Shown here piece after piece: positions 15,575 through 23,419 of a stretch of 23,419 nucleotides of DNA. The DNA is from an uncultured Mucilaginibacter sp. (GTDB lineage: Bacteria; Bacteroidota; Bacteroidia; Sphingobacteriales; Sphingobacteriaceae), in the NCBI RefSeq assembly GCF_946481715.1, contig NZ_CAMLOV010000081.1, forward strand, positions 1-23,419. The letters are read 5' to 3'. The notes beneath the pieces are model-generated. The model did no database searches. It was not told the DNA's origin and worked only from the letters and a program-made list of their open reading frames with translations. Positions within the stretch are counted from its first letter, which is position 1; each line of letters starts with the position of its first letter. The translations under genes were made by a program, and so were the position numbers.

Positions 15575-15666
15575 TAAAACAGTTATTAAGTGTTTATAGA
15601 ACAGTTACTGATGTTGCTTTTATCAGAAATAATTAACCTGCAAAGCCACCAATTAAACAAACCAAT

Positions 15667-18600
15667 ATGATCACAATTCGACTCAAACTATTTATGACAA
15701 GATATCTGTTCGGTATCTTGCTCATGTTATTCTTCTTCTGCTTTAGCAATGCCTCGGCACAAACCGGCGATATTAAAGGAACCGTAAAGGACAGCAAAGG
15801 AAGCCCGTTGCCGGGCGTAACAGTGCAAGTGAAGGGGACTAACAAATCTACCTCCACTTCGGCTGAGGGAAAATTCTCCATTAATGCTCCAAAGGGGAGC
15901 GTATTGGAGTTTCGCTTGATTGGCTATGAGTCGGTAGAAGTAACTGTAAACGATGAAAACACAGTTAATGTAACACTTACTACAAATCAAAAAATCCTTA
16001 ATGAAGTAGTTGTAGTAGGTTATGGGACAAGCAGTAAGAAAAATCTGTCGAGCGCGATAACTACAGTTAAGCCAGAAGACTTGAACAAAGGCGCCATTGC
16101 CGATATTGGGCAATTGTTACAAGGTAAGGTGCCCGGATTAAACATAACTGCCAACGGAGACCCTAACAAACCGGCAGCTGTTATTTTAAGGGGGGCGTCA
16201 ACAGTAAACGGCCCGGGTGCTCCATTTTATGTTATAGATGGAATACCGGGAGCCGATATTACTTCAATAGCGCCAGCTGATATCGCGTCGATTGATGTAT
16301 TGAAGGATGCTGCTGCTACCGCTATTTATGGTAACAGGGCCGCGAGCGGTGTTATTATGGTTACTACCAAACGGGGTAAAAAAGGGCAGGACCAGGTAAC
16401 CTATAGCGGTTACGTGGCCCAGGAAAAAGTGGCAAACACCCTTGATTTAATGAATGCTGATCAATTGCAGGCCTATGCAACTGCAAACAAAATAACATTT
16501 TTGCCGAACGATAATGTTAACCCCGGTAAAATTAATACCGATTGGATGAAGGCCATTGAGCGATCTTCTGCCTTTACGCAAAATCATAACCTGTCATTTA
16601 GCGGTGGATCAGAGCATACTACTTACAGCGCCAGCATTAATTACCTGAAAAAGATGGGTATATTAACGGCCAGCTCACTGGAGCGTATAAATGGCCGCGC
16701 CAATATTGACCATTATACCTGGAATGATAAGATCAAATTCAGCCTTAATGTATCAAATTCGGTAAGTACTTCAAATAACCAGCCGCTGCAAAATATTGTG
16801 TTACTGCAAGCGGCGAAACACTTGCCAATTTCGCCCGTATTGAATGCCGACGGCACTTATTTTGAAAACCTCACTACTACCGGATATTATAACCCGGTGG
16901 CAATGGTTAATAATGCGCAGGATCAAACCAAGTACAATGTGTTATTAGCCGCTTTTAATACTTCAGTAAAGTTACCTTTTAACTTAACTTACAATGTAAA
17001 CCTTTCTTACCAAAAAACATCCACATTACATGGTGAGTTCTATAGCAGTTATTTCAATAAATATCCTTCATCTAGTTTTTATAATAACCCGGATCCCGGC
17101 CTGGGCGCTGGACACACTTTAATCGGTTCTCTATTTGGCACCAATGGTTCGGCTTTACGAACCGATTATTCAACCTCCGCCAAAACACTGGAAACTTTTT
17201 TAAGCTGGGATAAACAGATCGGCGATCACACCTTCAATGCTGTATTAGGTTATTCCTACCAGGATAATATTTACGGAGATGGCTTCCAAGCATCAAGCAC
17301 TAATTTCCCTACTGATAATATTGGTTTTCAGAACTTAACCCTGGGTAACCCGTATGCTATATCGGCCTATCGCATTAATCTTGGTAATGACCTTACTTTT
17401 GGCGAAAATTTGCTGATTTCGGACTTCTTAAGGGTGAATTACAACTATAAGGACAAATACTTATTCCAGGGCTCCATACGTCGTGACGGCAGCTCGGTAT
17501 TTGGAGATAATCATCACTGGGGTAGTTTTCCTTCGGCGGGAGTTGCCTGGAGAATCAGCCAGGAGGACTTCATGAAGGATCAAACGCTTTTCTCCGACCT
17601 TAAATTACGCGCCAGTTATGGTGTTACCGGTAATTCGGCTGGTATTGGAGCATATACTGCTAAACTGGTTTATGGCATTTCCGGCACCTATTACAACAAT
17701 GGCGTACAAGCCGCTGCTTACGGGCCGATACAAGGTTCAAACCCCGATTTACAGTGGGAAAAAACTGCGACTACCAATTTAGGGCTTGATTTTGGTGTAC
17801 TGAAAGGTAGGATTACAGGTACAATTGAAGTATACAATAAAAACACCACCGGTATGTTATTTAACTACTCGGTATCGCCATCGCTGGTGCCAGGCGGTAA
17901 AATATGGGCTAACGGCGGCAGTATCAATAACAAAGGTATTGAGTTTTCGCTAAATGCCAGGCCTATAGTTAATGACAATTTCTCGTGGGCATCATCTCTT
18001 AATGTTGCGTATAATAAAAATAAGATAACCAGTTTATCGGGCCCTTATGGTAATAGCGATGAAACCCTTTACTCTGCTCCGGAAGGTCCGGGCCAATCAG
18101 GTGCCACTTTGCAAATTTTAAAAGTTGGGCAACCACTTGGCCAATTCTACGCATTTAAATATGCTGGAAAAGACGCTGCTGGCAAATCACTTTTCTATAA
18201 GGCAGATGGCACAACTACCGATGCACCAACAATAAAAACCGACTATTATTACCTGGGAAGCCCCCAACCATCGGTGTTAGCTGGTTGGAGCAATACATTC
18301 AAGTACAAAAACTTTGATTTAGGGTTTTTCTTCAGGGGCACTTTTGGCAACAAGATATTTAATGCTACCCGAGCCGACTTGTCATACGTTGCCGGCGCTG
18401 CCAATAATAACTTATTAAATAGTGCAGCAGATGATAAAGTAACTGACGCAAAAAACTCTTACTATTCAAGCCGGTATGTGGAGAATGGATCATACGTGCG
18501 ATTAGACAATACTACACTGGGTTATACCCTGCCTAATCCTTTTAAAAATGTTCGTAGTATGAGATTATATTTTACCGCTAACAATGTATTTACCATTACA

Positions 18601-18717
18601 GGCTATAAGGGTATTGATCCTGAAATTAACCAGGGAGGCATATCACCGGGTATTGATTACAATAATTTTTACCCAAAAACGCGCACGCTGTTACTAGGTT
18701 TCAATGTTTCATTTTAG
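15667..18717 (+). CDS. susC: SusC/RagA-type TonB-dependent outer-membrane receptor
   Basis: A 1016-residue protein of normal SusC size. Signal peptide ends around FSNASAQ (26-32); a start at the Met at residue 10 is equally credible. A carboxypeptidase-regulatory-like domain (about 34-105; GDIKGTVKDSKGSPLPGVTV) is followed by the LNEVVVVGYGT segment (111-121) that marks the SusC TonB-box/plug boundary. The plug (about 122-240) has LLQGKVPGLNI, the ILRGAST, FYVIDGIPG and IDVLKDAAATAIYGNRAASGVI motifs. The remaining residues form the 22-strand barrel, ending in an outer-membrane C terminus with aromatic F (LLLGFNVSF). It transports oligosaccharides across the outer membrane using TonB energy together with the SusD partner whose start is 16 bp downstream. 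No N-terminal signalling (STN) domain is seen, in line with control by the LacI regulator rather than an anti-sigma pathway. The symbol denotes the family, not the starch system. Confidence 0.95.
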   Translation: MITIRLKLFMTRYLFGILLMLFFFCFSNASAQTGDIKGTVKDSKGSPLPGVTVQVKGTNKSTSTSAEGKFSINAPKGSVLEFRLIGYESVEVTVNDENTVNVTLTTNQKILNEVVVVGYGTSSKKNLSSAITTVKPEDLNKGAIADIGQLLQGKVPGLNITANGDPNKPAAVILRGASTVNGPGAPFYVIDGIPGADITSIAPADIASIDVLKDAAATAIYGNRAASGVIMVTTKRGKKGQDQVTYSGYVAQEKVANTLDLMNADQLQAYATANKITFLPNDNVNPGKINTDWMKAIERSSAFTQNHNLSFSGGSEHTTYSASINYLKKMGILTASSLERINGRANIDHYTWNDKIKFSLNVSNSVSTSNNQPLQNIVLLQAAKHLPISPVLNADGTYFENLTTTGYYNPVAMVNNAQDQTKYNVLLAAFNTSVKLPFNLTYNVNLSYQKTSTLHGEFYSSYFNKYPSSSFYNNPDPGLGAGHTLIGSLFGTNGSALRTDYSTSAKTLETFLSWDKQIGDHTFNAVLGYSYQDNIYGDGFQASSTNFPTDNIGFQNLTLGNPYAISAYRINLGNDLTFGENLLISDFLRVNYNYKDKYLFQGSIRRDGSSVFGDNHHWGSFPSAGVAWRISQEDFMKDQTLFSDLKLRASYGVTGNSAGIGAYTAKLVYGISGTYYNNGVQAAAYGPIQGSNPDLQWEKTATTNLGLDFGVLKGRITGTIEVYNKNTTGMLFNYSVSPSLVPGGKIWANGGSINNKGIEFSLNARPIVNDNFSWASSLNVAYNKNKITSLSGPYGNSDETLYSAPEGPGQSGATLQILKVGQPLGQFYAFKYAGKDAAGKSLFYKADGTTTDAPTIKTDYYYLGSPQPSVLAGWSNTFKYKNFDLGFFFRGTFGNKIFNATRADLSYVAGAANNNLLNSAADDKVTDAKNSYYSSRYVENGSYVRLDNTTLGYTLPNPFKNVRSMRLYFTANNVFTITGYKGIDPEINQGGISPGIDYNNFYPKTRTLLLGFNVSF

Positions 18718-18733
18718 GAATTATACAAAATAT

Positions 18734-20413
18734 ATGAAAAAGATAATTTTAGGGATTTTAGGCTTGCTGTCGGCAGCTGCAATGATCTCGTCATGTCAAA
18801 AAATTAACGTACCCGTTACGTCAGAAATTACGCCCGCCGTTTATCCGCTTACGCCTGCCCAGTTTATTTCGGCAGAAGGGCCGGCATATATCGCTATCCG
18901 CAACGATTTTTCAGGGTCATATTGGTTTACGCAAAGTTGTTCAACCGATGAGGCCGTTTTGGCGACATTTGGTTCAAACTGGCTTGATGGTAATAAATAT
19001 ATGGAACTGCATCGCCATACATGGACGAAAGATAATGCCTGGGTGAATTCATTGTGGACCTATTTAACCGGGATTATTGGCACGTCTAATCAAATCATAT
19101 CGATTTTTAACAAATCAGCTCCTGTAGGCGATGCAAAAAATACCAGTATAGCCGAATTAAGAACAGTGCGCGCTCTGGCCTATTTTATGATGATGGATTC
19201 GTATGGTAACGTACCGCTCGATACCTTATACGGCGCTACCACTTTGAAGGCCAACTCACCAAGGGTAGAGGTTTTTAATTATGTGGAAAGCGAATTAAAA
19301 GCATCTATTCCTTACCTTAAATCGCAGAGTACGGCAACTTATGGGTTGGTTACCAAAGATCTTGCGTACTCTATTTTAGCTAAAATGTATTTAAACGCAG
19401 AGGTTTACACCGGCACATCCCGTTACAACGATTGTATAGCAGCCTGCGACCAGATCATCAGTTCGGGTTACTATGCTTTGGAACCCATGAGCTCCTATTT
19501 GCAACAATTTTATCCAATTAACGGACCGTCAAAAAAGGAATTCGTTTTTGCTATCCCGTATGACGCAACAACCACAAGCGGCAACATGTACTATGCCCGT
19601 TATGACCTTAACCGCAACCTGGGTATACGCTATTTATATTCCGGTTCTACCCCCGGCGGATATACAGACCCGGTTATGAATTTAAGTACCGGCAATGGGC
19701 TGTTAAACAGCCAGCCAAGCGGACCACGTATGACAACTGCCGAATTCTATGCTCATTTTGACGACCCTAATGATGTGCGCAACAAACAGTGGTTAACCGG
19801 TGCACAATACTGGCAGGATGGCACAGCTATTATGGTAAAAACCACCAAACTTGGATACAACCAGTTTTATACCGGAGCAGACGGTTCTGCCACCTATACA
19901 TATCCTTTGGTCCTCGCTCCACTTTCGGCCAGTTCGGTTCGGGCTGGTACTAATTCATCATTTGATCTGGGTAACGATGAAATTGGATGGAATACAGGAA
20001 TACGCAATATTAAATTTTTACCCGATTATACCAACACCATCAGCAGGAACCAAAATAACGATGTTCCGTTGTTTCGCTATTCAGACATCGTCCTGATGAA
20101 GGCTGAAGCTATTTTGCGTGGTGGCTCACCAACGCTGGGCGCTTCGGCTTTATTATTGATAAACCAGGTTAAAGCGGTTCGTACCACTTCTGCAGCTTTG
20201 TCCAGCGTTTCACTTACTGACATTTACAATGAGCGTTGTAAGGAGTTTGCGTGGGAAACCTGGCATAGAAATGATATGATCCGGTTTGGGCAGTACGAAA
20301 ACGCTTATGGCTTGGGTAAAACAAATACAGATACATATCGCCGGATATTCCCTATACCAACCAGTGCAATGATGACTAATACAAAACTGGTTCAAAACCC
20401 GGGGTATCAATAA
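18734..20413 (+). CDS. susD: SusD/RagB-type glycan-binding lipoprotein
   Basis: A 559-residue lipoprotein starting at the ATG at 18734: MKKIILGILG, lipobox MISSC, Cys21. A longer in-frame start at 18704 would overlap susC and add ten residues without signal-peptide character. The SusD-type features are the N-terminal TPR-like region with RTVRALAYFMMMDSYGNVPL (about 145-165), SILAKMYLNAEVY, and the C-terminal DVPLFRYSDIVLMKAEAILR, YNERCKEFAWETWHRNDMIRFG (broken across 495-516) and IFPIPTSAM, with a final PGYQ. It caps the SusC barrel on the cell surface and helps load the oligosaccharide. The gene pair is translated from one message; a strong terminator follows 17 bp past the stop. Confidence 0.95.
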   Translation: MKKIILGILGLLSAAAMISSCQKINVPVTSEITPAVYPLTPAQFISAEGPAYIAIRNDFSGSYWFTQSCSTDEAVLATFGSNWLDGNKYMELHRHTWTKDNAWVNSLWTYLTGIIGTSNQIISIFNKSAPVGDAKNTSIAELRTVRALAYFMMMDSYGNVPLDTLYGATTLKANSPRVEVFNYVESELKASIPYLKSQSTATYGLVTKDLAYSILAKMYLNAEVYTGTSRYNDCIAACDQIISSGYYALEPMSSYLQQFYPINGPSKKEFVFAIPYDATTTSGNMYYARYDLNRNLGIRYLYSGSTPGGYTDPVMNLSTGNGLLNSQPSGPRMTTAEFYAHFDDPNDVRNKQWLTGAQYWQDGTAIMVKTTKLGYNQFYTGADGSATYTYPLVLAPLSASSVRAGTNSSFDLGNDEIGWNTGIRNIKFLPDYTNTISRNQNNDVPLFRYSDIVLMKAEAILRGGSPTLGASALLLINQVKAVRTTSAALSSVSLTDIYNERCKEFAWETWHRNDMIRFGQYENAYGLGKTNTDTYRRIFPIPTSAMMTNTKLVQNPGYQ

Positions 20414-20429
20414 AACCGGGGTTTAATTC

Positions 20430-20473
20430 ACAGACAGAATGTGGGTTTCGGCCCATATTCTGTCTGTTTTTTT
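20430..20473 (+). terminator. strong intrinsic terminator after susD
   Basis: A stem of about 16 bp pairs 20430-20445 with 20452-20467 (one G-T wobble) around a 6-nt loop, followed by TTTTTT. It separates susCD from GH89 and could reduce downstream expression relative to susCD. Confidence 0.9.
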
Positions 20474-20526
20474 ATGGCATTTACTAACTTAGTATCTGGC
20501 TATACTGATCGGCCTATCTACTGCTT

Positions 20527-22752
20527 ATGAAGAAAAACAACTTGCGCTATTGCTTAAAATTCATCGTCTTTTTTTTACTTGCCGTTGCTGTAAGTAATAA
20601 TACTGCATCTGCACAGGTTAATATTCCCGCATCTTATGCTCTTATAAAAAGGGTAATTCCGCAACGCGCTTCCGCGTTTGTGGTTGAGCAATTGCCTGTT
20701 ACGGGTAAAGACGCTTTTGAAATAGAAAGCCATAATGGTAAGATCATACTGAGAGGAACCAATGGTGTTTCAGTTGCATCGGCCTTATATGAATATCTTA
20801 CCAACTATGCGCATTGCCAGCTAACCTGGAATGGGGTTAACTTGAAGTTGCCTGTAAAACTACCGGTTATTAAAACCCGTGTACATAAAAATACACCCTA
20901 CCAATATCGCTATTACCTTAATTATTGCACCTTTAATTACAGCATGAGCTGGTGGGATTGGGAAAGATGGCAAAAGGAGATTGATTGGATGGCCTTGCAT
21001 GGCATCAATATGCCGCTGGCATTAACCGGTCAGGAATATACCTGGTATGAAGTTTACAAAGGCATGGGCTTTTCTGACGCTGATCTGAATGAGTTCTTCT
21101 GCGGTCCGGCTTATTTCTCGTGGTTTTGGATGGGCAACCTTGATGGCTGGGGTGGCCCTTTGCCACTAAGCTGGATACAAAGCCACCGCGATTTGCAGCA
21201 AAAAATAGTGCATCGCGAACGCGACCTGGGCATGAAACCCATTTTACAATCCTTCACCGGGCATGTGCCGCCGTCATTCCAAAAGCATTTTCCGGCGTCA
21301 AAACTTAAACAAACAAATTGGAAAAACGGCTTTGCCGATACCTACATACTGGATACTGAAGACCCGCTTTTTGCCGAAATAGGCCGTAAGTTTATTGAAA
21401 CACAAACCAAGCTTTATGGAACGGATCATTTATACTCTGCTGATACCTTTAATGAGAACGAACCGCCAACCAATGATACTACTTATCTTTCAGCCTTAAG
21501 TTCACGGGTGTACCAGGGCATGAGCAATGCCGACCCAAAAGCAATCTGGGTAATGCAAGGCTGGCTTTTTTACAGCGACAGGAAATTTTGGAATGCCCCC
21601 CAGATCAAAGCCCTGCTGGATGCAGTGCCCAATGAACACATGATCATTCTTGACCTTGCCGCCGAAATTCAACCGGTTTGGAAACGTACCGATGCTTTTT
21701 ACGGGAAACCCTGGATATGGAATATGCTGCACAATTTTGGGGGGAACATTGTACTTTTTGGCCGCATGAATGAAGTGGCCAATGGCCCGGCTGCAGCGCT
21801 GAACGATCCAAAATCAAAGCAACTGAAGGGGATAGGCCTTACTATGGAAGCCATCGAACAAAACCCGGTGCTTTACGAGCTCATGACCGCTAACACCTGG
21901 CAGGACAAACCCATCAATCTTGATGAATGGGTAAATAAATACCAGTTAAATCGTTACGGTCATATTAATAAATATACCGAACAGGCCTGGAAAGTATTGC
22001 GCAATACCGTTTACAGTGGTGGGAAAGTTATAAGGGATGGATCGGAATCTATTATTACCGGCCGGCCAACGCTTGATTCAAATACGGTATGGACACATAC
22101 TACCCTTAACTACAAACCCAAAGATTTTTTACCTGCATGGGATGCCATGATGAAGGCAATCCCAACCTGTAGTAATAGTGATGGCTTCCGTTATGACCTG
22201 GTAGATATTACCCGGCAGGCACTGGCCAACTACGCGTTGCCGTTGCAAAAAAAATGGGTAGATGCTTATCGTCAAAAAGACATAGCCGGGTTTAAAAGGT
22301 ACAGCGGGGAATACCTCCAATTCATTAGTGATATGGATGCATTGTTAGCAACCCGTAAGGATTTTTTATTGGGGCCATGGTTGGCTGATGCCCGTAAACA
22401 AGGCAATACAATAGCCGAAAAGGACCTATATGAACGCAATGCCCGCGACCTGATCACTCTTTGGGGCGATGCCAAAAGTCCGTTGCATGAGTACTCATGC
22501 AGGCAATGGAGTGGTTTGTTCAATGATTTCTATAAAGTCCGTTGGGAAAAGTTTTTCGCTTTGCTAAATGATGCGTTACAACAGGGCAAGGAGGCTGATG
22601 TAACGGGCTTTGATAAATCAATCAGTCAATGGGAATGGCAGTGGGTAAACAGCCATAAAAATTACCCTTTGCAGGCAAGCGGCAGCAGCGTAAGCCAGGC
22701 CAATGCTATTTACAATAAATATCGTAAACGGATAGCTGCGGCTTATAAATAA
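20527..22752 (+). CDS. GH89 alpha-N-acetylglucosaminidase (NAGLU family)
   Basis: A 741-residue exported enzyme (signal peptide 1-30, NTASAQ; no lipobox), close to the length of human NAGLU. After an N-terminal alpha/beta domain (about 35-120), the catalytic TIM-barrel contains YYLNYCTFNYSMSWWDW (129-145), EIDWMALHGINMPLAL.GQE (151-170), ADTFNENEPP (305-314) and LTMEAIEQNPVLYELM (438-453). E310 and E441 match the catalytic glutamates E316 and E446 of human NAGLU, with nearly identical spacing. The C-terminal helical domain (about 490-741) is complete. GH89 removes terminal alpha-linked N-acetylglucosamine, as from heparan sulfate or alpha-GlcNAc-capped mucin glycans. It is predicted periplasmic, downstream of SusCD import, and lies 13 bp before an HGSNAT-like acetyltransferase gene that could prepare its substrate (inference). 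Confidence 0.95.
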   Translation: MKKNNLRYCLKFIVFFLLAVAVSNNTASAQVNIPASYALIKRVIPQRASAFVVEQLPVTGKDAFEIESHNGKIILRGTNGVSVASALYEYLTNYAHCQLTWNGVNLKLPVKLPVIKTRVHKNTPYQYRYYLNYCTFNYSMSWWDWERWQKEIDWMALHGINMPLALTGQEYTWYEVYKGMGFSDADLNEFFCGPAYFSWFWMGNLDGWGGPLPLSWIQSHRDLQQKIVHRERDLGMKPILQSFTGHVPPSFQKHFPASKLKQTNWKNGFADTYILDTEDPLFAEIGRKFIETQTKLYGTDHLYSADTFNENEPPTNDTTYLSALSSRVYQGMSNADPKAIWVMQGWLFYSDRKFWNAPQIKALLDAVPNEHMIILDLAAEIQPVWKRTDAFYGKPWIWNMLHNFGGNIVLFGRMNEVANGPAAALNDPKSKQLKGIGLTMEAIEQNPVLYELMTANTWQDKPINLDEWVNKYQLNRYGHINKYTEQAWKVLRNTVYSGGKVIRDGSESIITGRPTLDSNTVWTHTTLNYKPKDFLPAWDAMMKAIPTCSNSDGFRYDLVDITRQALANYALPLQKKWVDAYRQKDIAGFKRYSGEYLQFISDMDALLATRKDFLLGPWLADARKQGNTIAEKDLYERNARDLITLWGDAKSPLHEYSCRQWSGLFNDFYKVRWEKFFALLNDALQQGKEADVTGFDKSISQWEWQWVNSHKNYPLQASGSSVSQANAIYNKYRKRIAAAYK

Positions 22753-22765
22753 TGAATAGCTAAAA

Positions 22766-23419
22766 ATGACGTCCTTATCGATTATAAAACCAACCAAACG
22801 ACTGGTCTCTCTTGATGCGCTTCGTGGGTTTGATATGTTTTGGATCATGAGCGGCGAACAGATCATTCATACGTTGGCGAAGGTTACCCGGTGGCCCCTG
22901 CTTTTGTGGTTTTCGGGGCAGCTGCACCATACGGAATGGAACGGCATCACTTTTTATGATATGATATTTCCATTATTTCTGTTCATCGCTGGTGTATCAA
23001 TGCCTTATTCTACAGGTAATAAAATTGCTAAGGCGGGTGTTCAATCGGCCAGTCAACTGCCGGCAAAAACCAAGCGGGATATGTATCTTTCCATGGTGCG
23101 GCGCACGTTAATACTTATACTGCTGGGAATGGTGGTAAATTGTGCACTTAAATTTAATGGGTATGAAAACACGCGTTTTGCCAGCGTATTGGGCCGTATA
23201 GGGTTGGCCTGGTTTTTTGCCGGCCTCATCTATCTCAATTTTAACTTACGCGTGCAAATGCTTTGGTTTGCAGGGATCTTGATTGGCTATTGGGCGGCCA
23301 TGTTGCTTATCCCCGTGCCCGGATACGGAGCCGGCGTGTTAACTATGCAAGGTTCGCTCGAATCGTATGTTGACAGGCTGCTTTTGCCCGGTAGGTTGCA
23401 TGATAAAATACATGACCCC
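22766..23419 (+). CDS. HGSNAT-like (DUF5009/acyltransferase) membrane protein, 3'-truncated by window edge
   Basis: ATG at 22766, frame open for 218 codons to the window end, so the protein is incomplete. It begins RLVSLDALRGFDMFWI (12-27), the usual first motif of heparan-alpha-glucosaminide N-acetyltransferase-like proteins, continues with HHTEWNGITFYDMIFPLFLFIAG (54-76) and VLGRIGLAWF (141-150), and has several hydrophobic stretches. His55, three residues before WNG, lines up with the reported active-site histidine (H269) of human HGSNAT. HGSNAT transfers acetyl from cytosolic acetyl-CoA across the membrane to the terminal alpha-glucosamine of heparan sulfate. The gap to the GH89 stop is 13 bp, so the two are one transcript. 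Assignment to an N-acetylating role here is inference; related bacterial proteins are often annotated only as DUF5009 or DUF1624. Confidence 0.8.
   Translation, partial: MTSLSIIKPTKRLVSLDALRGFDMFWIMSGEQIIHTLAKVTRWPLLLWFSGQLHHTEWNGITFYDMIFPLFLFIAGVSMPYSTGNKIAKAGVQSASQLPAKTKRDMYLSMVRRTLILILLGMVVNCALKFNGYENTRFASVLGRIGLAWFFAGLIYLNFNLRVQMLWFAGILIGYWAAMLLIPVPGYGAGVLTMQGSLESYVDRLLLPGRLHDKIHDP

Larger units (their letters stand above)
15365..15666. other. divergent LacI/susC regulatory region
   Basis: Carries a LacI-type operator (15405-15418), a second palindrome (15561-15574), and a pair of similar 20-bp sequences near each end (15371-15390 and 15577-15596). A short minus-strand frame here is AT-rich low-complexity sequence and not called. 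Confidence 0.65.

Noticed and set aside
18704..18733. Longer start for susD overlapping susC
   Set aside because: The added residues are not signal-like, and the ATG at 18734 gives a standard MKK... lipoprotein signal.

Overview
The window looks like a Bacteroidota chromosome, most likely from Sphingobacteriaceae (Mucilaginibacter/Pedobacter-like; this lineage call is an inference). The evidence is a SusC/SusD pair, many lipoproteins with an SSC- or SAC-type lipobox, weak Shine-Dalgarno sites, and polysaccharide utilisation locus (PUL) architecture with GH43, GH71/99-like, GH92 and GH89 enzymes. No rRNA, complete tRNA, CRISPR array or intact insertion sequence was found.

Region A (1-9892) is the enzyme arm of a glycan locus. 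Plus strand: a 5'-truncated GH71/99-like hydrolase, a lipoprotein made of two tandem beta-rich domains, two paralogous GH43 enzymes (one exported, one lipid-anchored), and a lipid-anchored GH71/99-like enzyme. Facing these on the minus strand are a GH92 alpha-mannosidase-type enzyme and a third GH71/99-like enzyme, separated by a 92-bp inverted-repeat element. The convergent junction (5846-6287) carries a striking array of GTAC units about 10 bp apart. GH99-type plus GH92 enzymes point to an alpha-mannose-containing glycan, with GH43 trimming side chains. The SusC/SusD pair for this arm is not in view.

Region B (9893-14353) holds two small exported cysteine-rich proteins followed by a strong terminator, and a large minus-strand protein. 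That protein fuses a periplasmic sensor (lectin-like plus kelch-type propeller) through one membrane helix to a cytoplasmic SARP/BTAD-like DNA-binding module. Then comes a gene-poor stretch with a tyrosine-recombinase fragment, a tRNA-3'-end-like sequence and a hairpin, probably an integration scar.

Region C (14354-23419) is a second, more AT-rich PUL: a LacI-family repressor with a perfect palindromic operator in front of it, divergent from susC, susD, a GH89 alpha-N-acetylglucosaminidase and the first 218 codons of an HGSNAT-like membrane acetyltransferase. The last two parallel the lysosomal heparan-sulfate step in which terminal alpha-glucosamine is N-acetylated and then removed by NAGLU. 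The proposed order is outer-membrane import by SusCD, periplasmic N-acetylation and GH89 cleavage, with control by LacI.
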